From: JAVBMU01 sp031552185
GTDB lineage: Bacteria > Actinomycetota > Actinomycetes > Actinomycetales > Cellulomonadaceae
Assembly: GCA_031552185.1 (NCBI GenBank)
Contig: JAVBMU010000006.1
Coordinates: 1 to 64,000, forward strand
Direction of reading: 5' to 3'
Length of the DNA stretch: 64,000 bases
Under the pieces are notes generated by a model, which was not told the DNA's origin, ran no database searches, and was given only the letters and a program-made list of their open reading frames with translations. The position numbers were made by a program, and so were the translations under genes. This document shows positions 1 through 7,380 of the stretch, piece by piece (within the stretch, counting starts at the first letter, position 1; every line of letters starts with the position of its first letter).

Positions 1-1952
1 ACGGATTCGGGGTTGGGGTTGTCCGGGGCGTGCCCGGCCGCGTGCCCGGTGATCCGCCCGGCCGCGAGACGGGCGGCGCGGGCGCGGGCGGTGATCTTGT
101 CTGCGGCGTCGGCGTCGATGTAGGCGGCCCGCACGATGACGGGTTCATCCCCCTCGCCCACGAGGTAGCCCATGCCCTTGTCGGTGCGGGCGAACATGGT
201 GGCCCGTGCCCCGGCCCGGTAGGAGCTGGTGCCCAACACCATGTCGTTCTCGACCTGCCCGGCCACCCGCAGGCAGAACCGCCAGGACGCGTTGGACGCG
301 ATCGTGGTCGGTAGGGATTTGGCGTCGGGGCGTTGGGTCGCGAACACGACGACCAGCCCGGCGGCCGGGCCGCGGCGGGCCAGGTCCTCGGCAAGCATGG
401 TGATTTCCTTGCCCGCGGCCGGGTGCTCGAACGCCCGTTGGCACTCGTCGAGCACGAGAAGCACGGGGTGCAACCCGAGGCCGCGGCGGGAGGCCAGGGC
501 GGGGGTGGTCTTGCCCTCGGGGCACACGTCCCGGCCCAGGGAACGCAGGGTCTTGTACCGGTGGGCCATGTCCTTGGCCAGGGCGCGCAGGTCTGCCAGC
601 AGGTAGGCGATGTCGTCGGGGTCGTCACCGATCCGGAACGCGTGCGCGACCGGTTCAAGGGGGAGCCAGTCGGCGCCGCCCTTGAGGTCGAACAGGTGCA
701 GTTCGACCCGGGGGTCGAGGGACGCGGCCAGGGCGAGCAGGCGCAGCACGAAACTCTTGCCCATCCGGGGTTGGGCGCCCACGATCCCGGAGGCGAACAT
801 CAGTTCGGTGGTCACGGTCCGCCCGCGCGGGTCCAGGCCGATCGGGAAGGGGTTGAAGAAGTCCACGGTGCCCTTGGCGGCCAGGTCCCAGACCAGGGGC
901 CGGCCGGTGTTCATGGGCTTGTCCGCTACCCACAGCACGAGCCGGCCGGTGTGCACGTCCGGGGCGCCCTCGGGCCACACGCACGCCACCGGGCGGCGAA
1001 GCCCTGAGGCGAGGCGGTCACGGCGGTCGGCGACGTCACCGGCGGTCACCCCGGCCGGTAGGTCGATGTCCGCACGCCACCCCGCCCCGTCACGCACGAT
1101 CGGGGACGGGAACCGGACCTCGGCCGCGGCCCGGTTGAGTTGGGCAATCCCGAGGGAGCCCAACGCGGTCGTGATGAGGTCGGCGGTCAACCGGGGCACG
1201 CTCACGTGATCGGCCGCCCTGGTGGTGACCGGCCGGTCGGGTGACCTACCGGCCACACCCAGGCCGGTCACCACGGCCAGGACGACGGCGGCCACGTGTC
1301 CGGGCGGCCACGTCCGGGCGGACACCACCAGGGCCGCCACGGCCACCATGGCGGCCACGAGCCCGGCCGTGCGCAACCGGACAACCTGACGGTGGTCCCG
1401 GTCGATGCGGGCGAAGGCGGCCACCTCGCGCGGGTCGGCGGACCGGGCCAGGGTCCGGCGCGCGGCCGCCCCTTCCTCGTCCCTGGCCCACGTGGTCAAC
1501 GTCCGGGCGGTACGACCGGCACCGGCCGGTGCCCGGGCGGCCAGACGCGCCCAGTACACCGGCAACCGCAAACCGTGGAACGCGGCGTGATGACCCACAT
1601 GCCCGGCCGCCCACACCACCGCCGCCCGGGCCGCGGCCCGGTCCCGAACCCACACCGGCACGACCGCCCGCCGCGCCCCGGCGCGCGCCCCCTCGCGCGC
1701 CCGCTCGGGCGGGTCGGCCAGCAACGGGCCGTCCCCGCCCCGGCGCGCATTGGACCCACCCCACGCCCGCGCACCCGGCCCGACGTCGGCCGGGCGCCCG
1801 GCCCCGGCAGGCGCCGGGACCGGTTCGTTGTCCGGCACCGCGCCCGCAAGAGCCGCAGCAGGCGGGGCAGGTGCGGCGGGCGGGGCGTACGGGTTCACAC
1901 CCTCGTCGTTGTTGTGGTCGCCCCGGGCGGCGGGCCGCCACCGGCGGCTCAT
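1..1952 (-). CDS. FtsK/SpoIIIE-type (TraB-like) DNA translocase, C-terminus cut by window edge
   Basis: This is a membrane-anchored ATPase expected to pump double-stranded element DNA between cells. The frame is open to position 1, giving about 650 visible residues. The first 185 residues are rich in Ala, Arg and Pro. Two hydrophobic segments follow at about 190-208 and 214-232. The motor domain has a Walker A motif GAQPRMGKS near residue 390 and a Walker B motif LLVLDE near 497, followed by VVVFATQRPDA, typical of FtsK/TraB proteins. The ATG at 1952 overlaps the stop of the preceding gene (ATGA), so it is translationally coupled. The C-terminal DNA-recognition part is outside the window. A chromosomal FtsK is less likely because of the small-gene operon around it and its compact N-terminus. 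Confidence 0.85.
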   Translation of the reverse strand, partial: MSRRWRPAARGDHNNDEGVNPYAPPAAPAPPAAALAGAVPDNEPVPAPAGAGRPADVGPGARAWGGSNARRGGDGPLLADPPERAREGARAGARRAVVPVWVRDRAAARAAVVWAAGHVGHHAAFHGLRLPVYWARLAARAPAGAGRTARTLTTWARDEEGAAARRTLARSADPREVAAFARIDRDHRQVVRLRTAGLVAAMVAVAALVVSARTWPPGHVAAVVLAVVTGLGVAGRSPDRPVTTRAADHVSVPRLTADLITTALGSLGIAQLNRAAAEVRFPSPIVRDGAGWRADIDLPAGVTAGDVADRRDRLASGLRRPVACVWPEGAPDVHTGRLVLWVADKPMNTGRPLVWDLAAKGTVDFFNPFPIGLDPRGRTVTTELMFASGIVGAQPRMGKSFVLRLLALAASLDPRVELHLFDLKGGADWLPLEPVAHAFRIGDDPDDIAYLLADLRALAKDMAHRYKTLRSLGRDVCPEGKTTPALASRRGLGLHPVLLVLDECQRAFEHPAAGKEITMLAEDLARRGPAAGLVVVFATQRPDAKSLPTTIASNASWRFCLRVAGQVENDMVLGTSSYRAGARATMFARTDKGMGYLVGEGDEPVIVRAAYIDADAADKITARARAARLAAGRITGHAAGHAPDNPNPES

Positions 1953-2212
1953 CGGGCACCTGCCCGGGCGATCGCAAGTTCGTCGCGTGCCTGGGCGAGG
2001 GCGTCGTCCACGGCGTCCAGGCGCGCGCGGGCGACGTCCAAGGCGGCCAGGTCCCCCGCAGTCCGGACCCGTTCCAGGGCCTCGGCCCGGTCCTGGTGCA
2101 GGTTCTCGACCCGGCCCGTCAACGCAAGTGCCCGCTCACAGGCCGCGGCCCGCGCGGCGTGGGAACGAAGCCGCTGCGCCAGGTCGCCCATCAGTTGCTC
2201 ATCCATCGTCAT
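1949..2212 (-). CDS. small helical/coiled-coil protein of the transfer operon
   Basis: The product is 87 residues and I recognise no family. Almost the whole sequence is predicted helical, with heptad-like spacing of Leu and Ala and many Arg, Glu and Asp residues, so a short coiled coil is plausible. It has no membrane segment or signal peptide. It overlaps both neighbours by ATGA and lies directly before the FtsK-like gene, so it is probably co-translated with it and may serve transfer. A role is inferred from position only. Confidence 0.6.
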   Translation of the reverse strand: MTMDEQLMGDLAQRLRSHAARAAACERALALTGRVENLHQDRAEALERVRTAGDLAALDVARARLDAVDDALAQARDELAIARAGAR

Positions 2213-2577
2213 ACCTCCGTGTATGCGGGGCCGTTGTGGCCCTGGAACGCGAGCACGGCCTGTGCCCGGCCGGTCAAGGCAGCGATCCGTTCGGCCAACT
2301 GGGCGGCCTCCTCCAGCGACTGGCGGGCGCGGATCACCGGATACACCGGGTCCGACCCGGGGCCGCGGGTCGTGTCGATGACCTCGAACGCGAACAGCGA
2401 GTCGCCCAGGCCGTCACCGATGCGGCGCAACGCGGCGCCCATCGTGTGCCCACCGGCGTACGCGAGCACGGACAGCACCCGGCACGCGGCCGGGGCCGGG
2501 ACCGCCCCGGGCATCCGGGCGACGATCTCCAACCACTCATGGGCGTTACGGGCCGCCGTATACGCGTCAGCGGGCAT
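2209..2577 (-). CDS. hypothetical protein of the transfer operon
   Basis: The 122-residue product has no motif I recognise. It appears alpha-helical and soluble, with a central Gly/Ala-rich stretch (about residues 38-56) and a helical C-terminal third rich in Ala, Glu and Arg. I chose the ATG at 2577 because it overlaps the stop of the upstream 63-codon gene (TGATG). A longer frame extends upstream to 3018 but runs through two other convincing genes. The stop overlaps the next start (ATGA). It is most likely an element-specific accessory gene. Confidence 0.55.
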   Translation of the reverse strand: MPADAYTAARNAHEWLEIVARMPGAVPAPAACRVLSVLAYAGGHTMGAALRRIGDGLGDSLFAFEVIDTTRGPGSDPVYPVIRARQSLEEAAQLAERIAALTGRAQAVLAFQGHNGPAYTEV

Positions 2578-2768
2578 CACAACCACCCCCGGCGGGTCAC
2601 CCGCGAGGGGTGGACATCCACGATCCGGCCCTCGACGACAACCCGGTAGGTCAGCGCCCCCAGGTGGTCCTTGCACCAGCCGTGGACGTGACCCGGCACC
2701 AACGGGGTGCCCTCCGCACCCCGTACCCGCACCGGGGCACCGATCCTGCGAACCAACAGCATGCTCAT
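2577..2768 (-). CDS. small hypothetical protein of the transfer operon
   Basis: The product is 63 residues, basic, and rich in beta-branched residues, with one Cys and two His in HVHGWCKDH. No known domain is recognised. The ATG at 2768 overlaps the stop of the DUF2637-like gene (ATGA), and the stop overlaps the next start. The tight packing and like-sized genes in actinomycete elements support a real gene. Function is unknown. Confidence 0.5.
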   Translation of the reverse strand: MSMLLVRRIGAPVRVRGAEGTPLVPGHVHGWCKDHLGALTYRVVVEGRIVDVHPSRVTRRGWL

Positions 2769-3598
2769 GCTGCAACCTCCTCAAACACACCCGCGCCGGG
2801 CGCGGGAACCGGAACAGCGGTGATGTCGTCGACTGCCTCGACGACGTCGGGAGCGACGGCGGCGGCCGCGGTACGGTCGGGCACCGGGATCGTGCCCCCG
2901 GACAGGTGGCGGCGCACCGTGCGCACCGAACACCCGGCCGCGGCCGCGAGCTCGGCCTGCGTCCACTTCGGGTGCTCCGCCGCCAACTCGCGCACCCGAA
3001 CCCCACCCGACGCGGCACGTCGGTCAGGACGCGCCGTCGTCGAGCTCATGCGCGGGGCGGAGCTCGGCCGCGAACTCGACGACCCGCGCGAACCTGCAGC
3101 GGTCGGCACCGGTCGCGCCTCGAGCGCGCCGGGCGCGCTCGAGGTGACCGGCGGGCTCGGGACCCCCGCGACAGGAGCGGTTTGCAGGTGAGCCAGCGCC
3201 GCGCCCATCCCGAGCACCGCCACCGGCAGAGTCGCCACGACGGCGACCACGGGCCACGGCGCCGCGGTGATCCCCGCCGCGGCCATCAGGTGATAGGCCA
3301 CCTGACCCGACGCCCCCAGCACCAGAGCGCCGATCGACGAGGCCCGTGCGAACCGGCGCGCCGGGCCGTCCGGCGAGGCCAACCACACCCGCAGCGCGAA
3401 CGCGGCGTACGCCTCCATCCCGACCGGCAACGTGATCCGGGTATCCACGATCAACCCGTCCCAGATACCGGGGAGCGGCTGGACCTTCCCGAAGCCGCAC
3501 AACCCGCCCAGGGCGACCCACCCGGCCCAGATCGCGACCCCCGCCGGGGCCGCCAACAACACCAACGGCCAACGCCGCGGCGCCCGGCCGGGCCTCAC
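2765..3598 (-). CDS. DUF2637/Spd-like membrane protein with C-terminal HTH
   Basis: The product is 277 residues. The N-terminal 130 residues carry about four hydrophobic segments with the pattern AAPAGVAIWAGWVALG and a GFGKVQPLPGIWD loop, as in DUF2637 proteins of actinomycete plasmids and integrative elements. These are often called Spd because of their link to plasmid spread. A Pro/Ser/Ala-rich linker follows, then a helix-turn-helix around WTQAELAAAAGCSVRTVRR (about residues 212-231). A membrane-tethered DNA-binding protein that links element DNA to the transfer pore is a reasonable inference. The start overlaps the upstream gene's stop (ATGA at 3595-3598). Confidence 0.7.
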   Translation of the reverse strand: MRPGRAPRRWPLVLLAAPAGVAIWAGWVALGGLCGFGKVQPLPGIWDGLIVDTRITLPVGMEAYAAFALRVWLASPDGPARRFARASSIGALVLGASGQVAYHLMAAAGITAAPWPVVAVVATLPVAVLGMGAALAHLQTAPVAGVPSPPVTSSAPGALEARPVPTAAGSRGSSSSRPSSAPRMSSTTARPDRRAASGGVRVRELAAEHPKWTQAELAAAAGCSVRTVRRHLSGGTIPVPDRTAAAAVAPDVVEAVDDITAVPVPAPGAGVFEEVAA

Positions 3599-3810
3599 TT
3601 GCCCGTACCGCTCTGGTAGTTCTTCGCCGTGTCACTGATCCCCTGGGCGAAGTCCTGCAAGTACGTCATGATCGGCGTCCCGAACTCGGTCGACGCCAAC
3701 GTCAACCCGAGCAGACACCCGACGAAAATCGCGAAGCCCACACCCTTACGGACCTTCGCGTACACCACGGCCAACACGGCCATCACCAGGAACAACGGAA
3801 ACGTCACCAC
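3595..3810 (-). CDS. small two-TM membrane protein heading the transfer operon
   Basis: I place the start at GTG 3810 (or GTG 3807), about 9 nt after GGAGG on the minus strand. The frame is open further upstream, but that part would lie inside the operator region. The 71-residue product has two hydrophobic segments (about 3-19 and 25-44) separated by a basic loop KVRKG, and a hydrophilic C-terminal tail. Small membrane proteins of this kind often sit beside DUF2637 genes in actinomycete elements. It is the first gene of the minus-strand operon and lies just downstream of the TTGCGCAA repeats. Confidence 0.6.
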   Translation of the reverse strand: MVTFPLFLVMAVLAVVYAKVRKGVGFAIFVGCLLGLTLASTEFGTPIMTYLQDFAQGISDTAKNYQSGTGK

Positions 3811-3846
3811 GGGAGAAGCCCTCCTCTCGCCAGGTCGGCGATTCGC

Positions 3847-3902
3847 TGTTGCGCAACACGTTTGCGCAACAAGGTACAGCACGGTGGCGACGTTGCGCAA
3901 CC
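3847..3902. promoter_or_regulatory. cluster of three TTGCGCAA operator-like palindromes
   Basis: Three copies of TTGCGCAA occur between the divergent genes: TGTTGCGCAACA at 3847-3858 (perfect palindrome), TTTGCGCAACA at 3861-3871, and CGTTGCGCAACC at 3891-3902. Centre spacings are about 13 and 31 bp. The position between the transfer operon and the divergent HTH gene fits an autoregulated operator. Which protein binds it is inferred, not shown. Confidence 0.7.
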
Positions 3903-3923
3903 GTGTGCCGGTACGCTGGTCGG

Positions 3924-4166
3924 GTGAGCAAAGACGCGCGTCAAGACCTCATCGCGGCGAACGAGAGCTACCGCGCCACGGAGAGCGCGCACGAGGACGC
4001 CCGCCGTCGGGTGGTCGCCGCGGTGGTCGCCGCACTCCGCGCGGGCATCGCACCAACCGAGGTGTCCGGGCTCTCGCCGTTCACGGCGACCTACGTGCGC
4101 CGAATCGCGCGCGAGAATGGCATCCCGCCCGCGGCCCCGGGGCCGAAGCGGACCGTGGGCACGTAG
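3924..4166 (+). CDS. small DNA-binding (HTH-like) protein
   Basis: The product is 80 residues if started at GTG 3924, 22 nt beyond the last TTGCGCAA site. An in-frame upstream start would read through the operator palindromes. The N-terminal half is a charged helix and the C-terminal half (about residues 45-72) has the form of a helix-turn-helix ending in YVRRIARENGI, like the small sigma-region-4-type or resolvase-type HTH proteins of actinomycete elements. It is transcribed divergently from the transfer operon and probably represses it through the shared palindromes, by analogy with KorSA/Pra-type control. Confidence 0.6.
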   Translation: MSKDARQDLIAANESYRATESAHEDARRRVVAAVVAALRAGIAPTEVSGLSPFTATYVRRIARENGIPPAAPGPKRTVGT

Positions 4167-4292
4167 TGCCCCGCATCGTCGTTGACCAGCCATGTAGCCA
4201 TCGAACGTTTACTCGCCAGCGCACAACATGACGGCCGGGCGACATCGCAGTGACACCGTGATGACACCTGGCAACCCACCCGAGGGGTACCG

Positions 4293-5846
4293 ATGGACGC
4301 CGTAGAGACGTGGACCGGCGAACTTGCCGGCAGACTCCGCGCGGCCTTGCGGTTGACCAATGAGGCACTGGCCGAACGGCTGGGCATCTCCCCGCGTACC
4401 GTCGCCCGTTGGAATGCCGCGCCCGGCGTTGTGCCGTCGCCGGAGTTACAGCAGGCGCTCGATACGCTGCTGAGCCAAGCGACCGAGAACGAACGCGCAC
4501 GGTTCGCCGGCCGCGTGCCGCCGCTCAAACCGACCCCTGAACGACCCGATGAGCCGGCGCCGCCGGCGCGGGAACTCATAGCCGCCCTCGACTGGCTCGA
4601 CCGAAACGCGAGCTGGACACCCGGGACGGCAAACCGGCGCGTGCAAGCTGCGGCGGACGCGCATCGCACCGGCACACACGAGAACGTCGCGTTCCGCCGG
4701 GCGAGGGTCCAACGGGAGGACGTCGCCAATGCGCTCAGCCGGTATTACGGCGGGCCGGGTGGAACCGACATTCTCTATGCCGTGACAACACCGGGTGGAA
4801 CGCTTCGGACGTCCATGCTCACCGCCGGCGATTGGCTCGCGGCGGACTGCGGCCCGCTACGGTGTCGCCTCAGCCTCGACCCGAAGCACGATTCCGGACC
4901 GGAAGCTTTGGACGCGTTCACCGCGGACGCCGCCGTTCTCCGCCTGGCGGAGATTGCGGCTACCGGGGCGAGACTTGTCAACGAACCGTTGTACCGACTC
5001 ACCAGCCTCACCCGAACACCTTGCGGGCTCGTCGGTACGGTGACTCTCACGGAATTTGCAGCCTACGCGCTCACTCTGGATCTGATCGAGGGCGAGTTGC
5101 TCGACGCGCTCGGCTCGGGCAAGCCCACCGAACCGGGCACACTCCAGCTCCGGGACTCGCTCATGCCCACCCTGGCGACCGTCAAGGCGCTCAACAAGCG
5201 GCTGTGCGTGGGAGGGCCGCCCACACTGACTGCGATCGCGCGGCCAAAGTCGGGCGACCGTGGCGGGGATTACATCATCCTCATTCAGGAACGGTCCGGG
5301 CGAGTGCTGAACGCAGCCCGACGGCTGTCCACTATCCCGAAAGCCTTCCACGGGCCGTTGTCCGATCCGGCCGAGGATGCGGACATCGTTGCCACCGTCG
5401 AACGCGAGATGGAAGAAGAACTCTTCGGCCGACTCGACGTCGACTCGACCCGAGCACAGAACCGTTCCGCCGACCCAATGCACCCCGACCGGTTATCCGA
5501 GCCGATGCGTTGGCTCGACACCCACCGCACCGGCGGCCATTGGCACATCGAATGCACGGGCTTCGGGCTCAACCTCGTCAGCGGGAACTTCGAGGTGCCC
5601 ATGCTGCTGGTGGTCGAAGACGAAGAATGGTGGGCACGGTTCGGCGGACGGATCGAAGCGAACTGGGAATCCGACTCGCTGCGCCGATACTCCACACGCC
5701 AACCCGAACTCATCACGTCCTTGCTCCACGATCCCGGGTGGAGCAACGAGGGCCTCTTAGCTCTCGCCCAAGGACTCCGGCGACTACGCCAACTCGGCGG
5801 GCCGCGCGTGAATCTCCCTACAATCGACCTGGAGGAGCGCCCATGA
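4293..5846 (+). CDS. HTH protein with Nudix-like C-terminal region (element regulator/immunity candidate)
   Basis: The 517-residue product starts at ATG 4293 behind GAGGGG. Residues about 20-45 form an XRE-like HTH (NEALAERLGISPRTVARW). The middle has no recognised domain. Residues about 350-385 resemble a degenerate Nudix box: an acidic run, then REMEEELFG, where the standard box has REUxEExGU. The region downstream, including GHWHIECTGFGLN, also fits a Nudix-type fold in the style of the AICE immunity protein Pif. Whether hydrolase activity survives is uncertain because the box glycines are not all present. It overlaps the next gene (ATGA), so the two probably act together. An XRE regulator with an unrelated ligand domain is the alternative. 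Confidence 0.6.
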   Translation: MDAVETWTGELAGRLRAALRLTNEALAERLGISPRTVARWNAAPGVVPSPELQQALDTLLSQATENERARFAGRVPPLKPTPERPDEPAPPARELIAALDWLDRNASWTPGTANRRVQAAADAHRTGTHENVAFRRARVQREDVANALSRYYGGPGGTDILYAVTTPGGTLRTSMLTAGDWLAADCGPLRCRLSLDPKHDSGPEALDAFTADAAVLRLAEIAATGARLVNEPLYRLTSLTRTPCGLVGTVTLTEFAAYALTLDLIEGELLDALGSGKPTEPGTLQLRDSLMPTLATVKALNKRLCVGGPPTLTAIARPKSGDRGGDYIILIQERSGRVLNAARRLSTIPKAFHGPLSDPAEDADIVATVEREMEEELFGRLDVDSTRAQNRSADPMHPDRLSEPMRWLDTHRTGGHWHIECTGFGLNLVSGNFEVPMLLVVEDEEWWARFGGRIEANWESDSLRRYSTRQPELITSLLHDPGWSNEGLLALAQGLRRLRQLGGPRVNLPTIDLEERP

Positions 5847-6181
5847 GCGCAGGATGGCACACCGGCAACGCCTACGACGACGGCGCCGAACGACGCGGCT
5901 GGCTCGTCGGCGCCTTCATGCCCGAAGGCGACATCCGAGCAACCGACGCCGTCGAAATCAAGTGGGCAACCCACCCAGCCGGCGACCAGCGCGCTGAGTG
6001 GACCAAGGACGACACCCGAACCACAATCGTGGTCCTCATCTCGGGGGGCACCTTCGAGGTCCAGTTGACCGGCGGAGTTGCGGGACTCGTCGAGCCCGGC
6101 GATTACGTCATGTGGGGACCAGGAGTCGACCACGCCTGGCGAGCCGCAAAACACTCCGTGGTCTTAACCGTTCGTTGGTAG
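5843..6181 (+). CDS. cupin-like small protein
   Basis: The 112-residue product begins at an ATG that overlaps the upstream stop, with GGAGGAG at 5831-5837. The sequence has the beta-rich pattern of a single cupin domain: a central strand TTIVVLISGGTFEV, the turn GLVEPGDYVMWGPGVDHAW that matches cupin motif 2 (PGD...H), and a final strand VVLTVRW. It may bind a small ligand or modulate the HTH-Nudix-like protein it is coupled to. No catalytic assignment can be made. Confidence 0.6.
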   Translation: MSAGWHTGNAYDDGAERRGWLVGAFMPEGDIRATDAVEIKWATHPAGDQRAEWTKDDTRTTIVVLISGGTFEVQLTGGVAGLVEPGDYVMWGPGVDHAWRAAKHSVVLTVRW

Positions 6182-6217
6182 TTCAGCACGCACAAATGAC
6201 ACGAGGACGACCGAAGA

Positions 6218-6880
6218 ATGAACGTCTGGATCGAAACTCACCCGGCTCTTGCGGGGGCCTTGATCGCAATCGGGGTCGGCGTTCTCACGTGCGTCGTCAC
6301 CTGGTTGGTTTCTCGGCGCGAGCGCGAATTATGGTTCAAATGGACCACGGTTGGTGTTTTGCGCGTTGGGGCGCCCGACGTCGACATCAGAATTGACGGG
6401 AAGCCGCTCATTAGCCCGCATTTTCTAATGATTACGCTAGAGGTGCGAGGGGCTCCGAATATTCGTATTGAAGGAGCCGAAAGAGACTTGCCTTGGCGCA
6501 TTCAAGTAGCTGGCGCTGAGGTTGTGTCCGTGACGGACACATCGGACCTCTCGGGGGCAACCGTCACGGACGACGGTCAGATCGCCGTCTCGCCACAGAT
6601 CCTTGCCCGGCGTGCGCGGCCGACCCTCACCGTTCTGGTTGATGGATGCCCTACCTCTGTGGCACCTTCGGAGATCGAACGTCTCAGTCTTCGACACCGG
6701 GGGGACCGCAGAATAGGTACCACAGCAATGGGCTTGGGGCTATCGGTGATAGTGTATGCCGGGCTTGCAGTTGCTTTCGTGTGCGGACCATCTTCCGCGG
6801 GGACAATCGGCGGGACAGGCGCGATTTTCGCGGGGACGCTGCTCATCCTATATGCGGTTTGGGTACCATTTAGAAGGTGA
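6218..6880 (+). CDS. hypothetical membrane protein (one N-terminal, two C-terminal TM segments)
   Basis: The 220-residue product has an N-terminal hydrophobic segment (about 11-31), a basic patch SRRERE, a beta-rich soluble domain of about 130 residues, and two further hydrophobic segments (about 171-190 and 196-216) ending in a basic tail. Base composition is visibly lower in GC than the neighbours, with several A/T-rich codons, which suggests recent transfer. I do not recognise the family. Its place as last gene before the att site marks it as cargo. A sensor or effector role is speculation. Confidence 0.6.
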   Translation: MNVWIETHPALAGALIAIGVGVLTCVVTWLVSRRERELWFKWTTVGVLRVGAPDVDIRIDGKPLISPHFLMITLEVRGAPNIRIEGAERDLPWRIQVAGAEVVSVTDTSDLSGATVTDDGQIAVSPQILARRARPTLTVLVDGCPTSVAPSEIERLSLRHRGDRRIGTTAMGLGLSVIVYAGLAVAFVCGPSSAGTIGGTGAIFAGTLLILYAVWVPFRR

Positions 6881-7126
6881 GCGGCCAGTTCGTTGAAAAT
6901 GGTATTCTATGACTCTCGCATTAAGCAGGATGCGGCGACCTCGTCTCGGGCGACGCCGGAGCGTCGATCAATTCGAGCGCAAGGGGCTTCGGTGGCTTGC
7001 CTGCCAGCGTGCGGCACCAGCTGCGGCACTACGGCGTGCCGCGGAAATCTACCTTGCGCGACTCGGTGCGACACGATGCCCGGGCGCTTGCTGGCCAACA
7101 TGGCGTGGAGTCGCCCTGGCGCCACC
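6881..7126. other. gene-free element end
   Basis: The 246 bp between the last cargo gene and the tRNA fragment are lower in GC at the left end and hold no frame with recognisable protein features. I looked for an integrase C-terminus and could not support one. No att-arm repeats stand out. Confidence 0.4.
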
Positions 7127-7170
7127 TTCACACCGAAGAGGTCACTGGTTCGATCCCAGTATCGCCCACC
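7127..7170 (+). other. attR-like site: 3' half of a tRNA-Val(CAC) gene
   Basis: The sequence reads as the tRNA 3' half from the anticodon loop onward: loop TTCACAC (7127-7133, anticodon CAC), 3' anticodon stem CGAAG, variable loop AGGTC, a perfect T arm ACTGG-TTCGATC-CCAGT (7144-7160), acceptor strand ATCGCCC, discriminator A and CC. No matching 5' half exists upstream: no GGGCGAT acceptor strand, no D arm and no CTTCG stem. A half tRNA beginning near the anticodon loop is the usual footprint of tyrosine-integrase elements, so the intact gene should be at the far left end of the element. Confidence 0.8.
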
Positions 7171-7176
7171 CTCTCG

Positions 7177-7220
7177 AAAGGCCCTCTGACCAGCGAAAAC
7201 GCTGGTTCGGAGGGCCTTTT
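7177..7220 (+). terminator. intrinsic terminator of the tRNA-Val locus
   Basis: An inverted repeat AAAGGCCCTC...CCAGCG / CGCTGG...GAGGGCCTTT with an AAAA loop ends in TTTT. It lies directly after the tRNA 3' half, as the native terminator of the tRNA gene would, which supports a chromosomal junction at 7170. Confidence 0.75.
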
Positions 7221-7380
7221 GCCGTCATTGCCGGATGGCAGCTGCTCAGCAGTCGGTGTGTGTGTCAGTCCCAGGGCGCGCCCAAGGTGACGGCTAGTCT
7301 TCCCGCAGCGCTCCGTGAGCGACAACGGCGCTGCGCCGCCGGCGGTAACCATGAGCGGTATCCCTGAGAGGAGAAGTACG
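7221..7380 (+). promoter_or_regulatory. leader of the methyltransferase operon
   Basis: This is the gene-free stretch between terminator and methyltransferase start. A TAGTCT at 7295-7300 is a candidate -10 hexamer without a clear -35. GAGAGGAGAAG at 7366-7376 is a strong ribosome binding site placed for the TTG at 7381. Confidence 0.4.

Larger units (their letters stand above)
1..7170. mobile_element. right part of an integrated actinomycete conjugative element (AICE-like)
   Basis: The stretch combines an FtsK/TraB-type translocase operon, a DUF2637/Spd-like membrane protein, a divergent small HTH regulator with repeated operator-like palindromes, and cargo genes, and it ends exactly in a 3' tRNA-Val half gene. 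Conjugation of double-stranded DNA by one FtsK-like protein and integration into tRNA 3' ends are known for AICEs such as pSAM2. No integrase, excisionase or replication gene is visible, so these should lie to the left of the window, as should the intact tRNA-Val at the other end. The left boundary is not in view. That this is one element is inferred from gene content and the att site. Confidence 0.7.

Noticed and set aside
1246..1977. A 243-codon minus-strand frame over the FtsK N-terminus
   Set aside because: It is out of frame with the Walker motifs and Arg/Gly-rich. The frame from ATG 1952 continues into the motor domain and couples with the upstream stop.
6909..7170. An integrase C-terminus next to the att site (VRHQLRHYG)
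   Set aside because: RHQLRHY recalls the HxLRH box, but no catalytic Tyr or surrounding integrase pattern follows, and the frame runs into the tRNA fragment.
7097..7170. An intact tRNA gene
   Set aside because: The 5' acceptor strand, D arm and 5' anticodon stem are missing; only the 3' half from the anticodon loop folds.
7128..7352. A minus-strand frame ending in GDTGIEPVTSSV
   Set aside because: This peptide arises from reading the antisense of a tRNA 3' end and is a common false gene; the structure here is a tRNA half.
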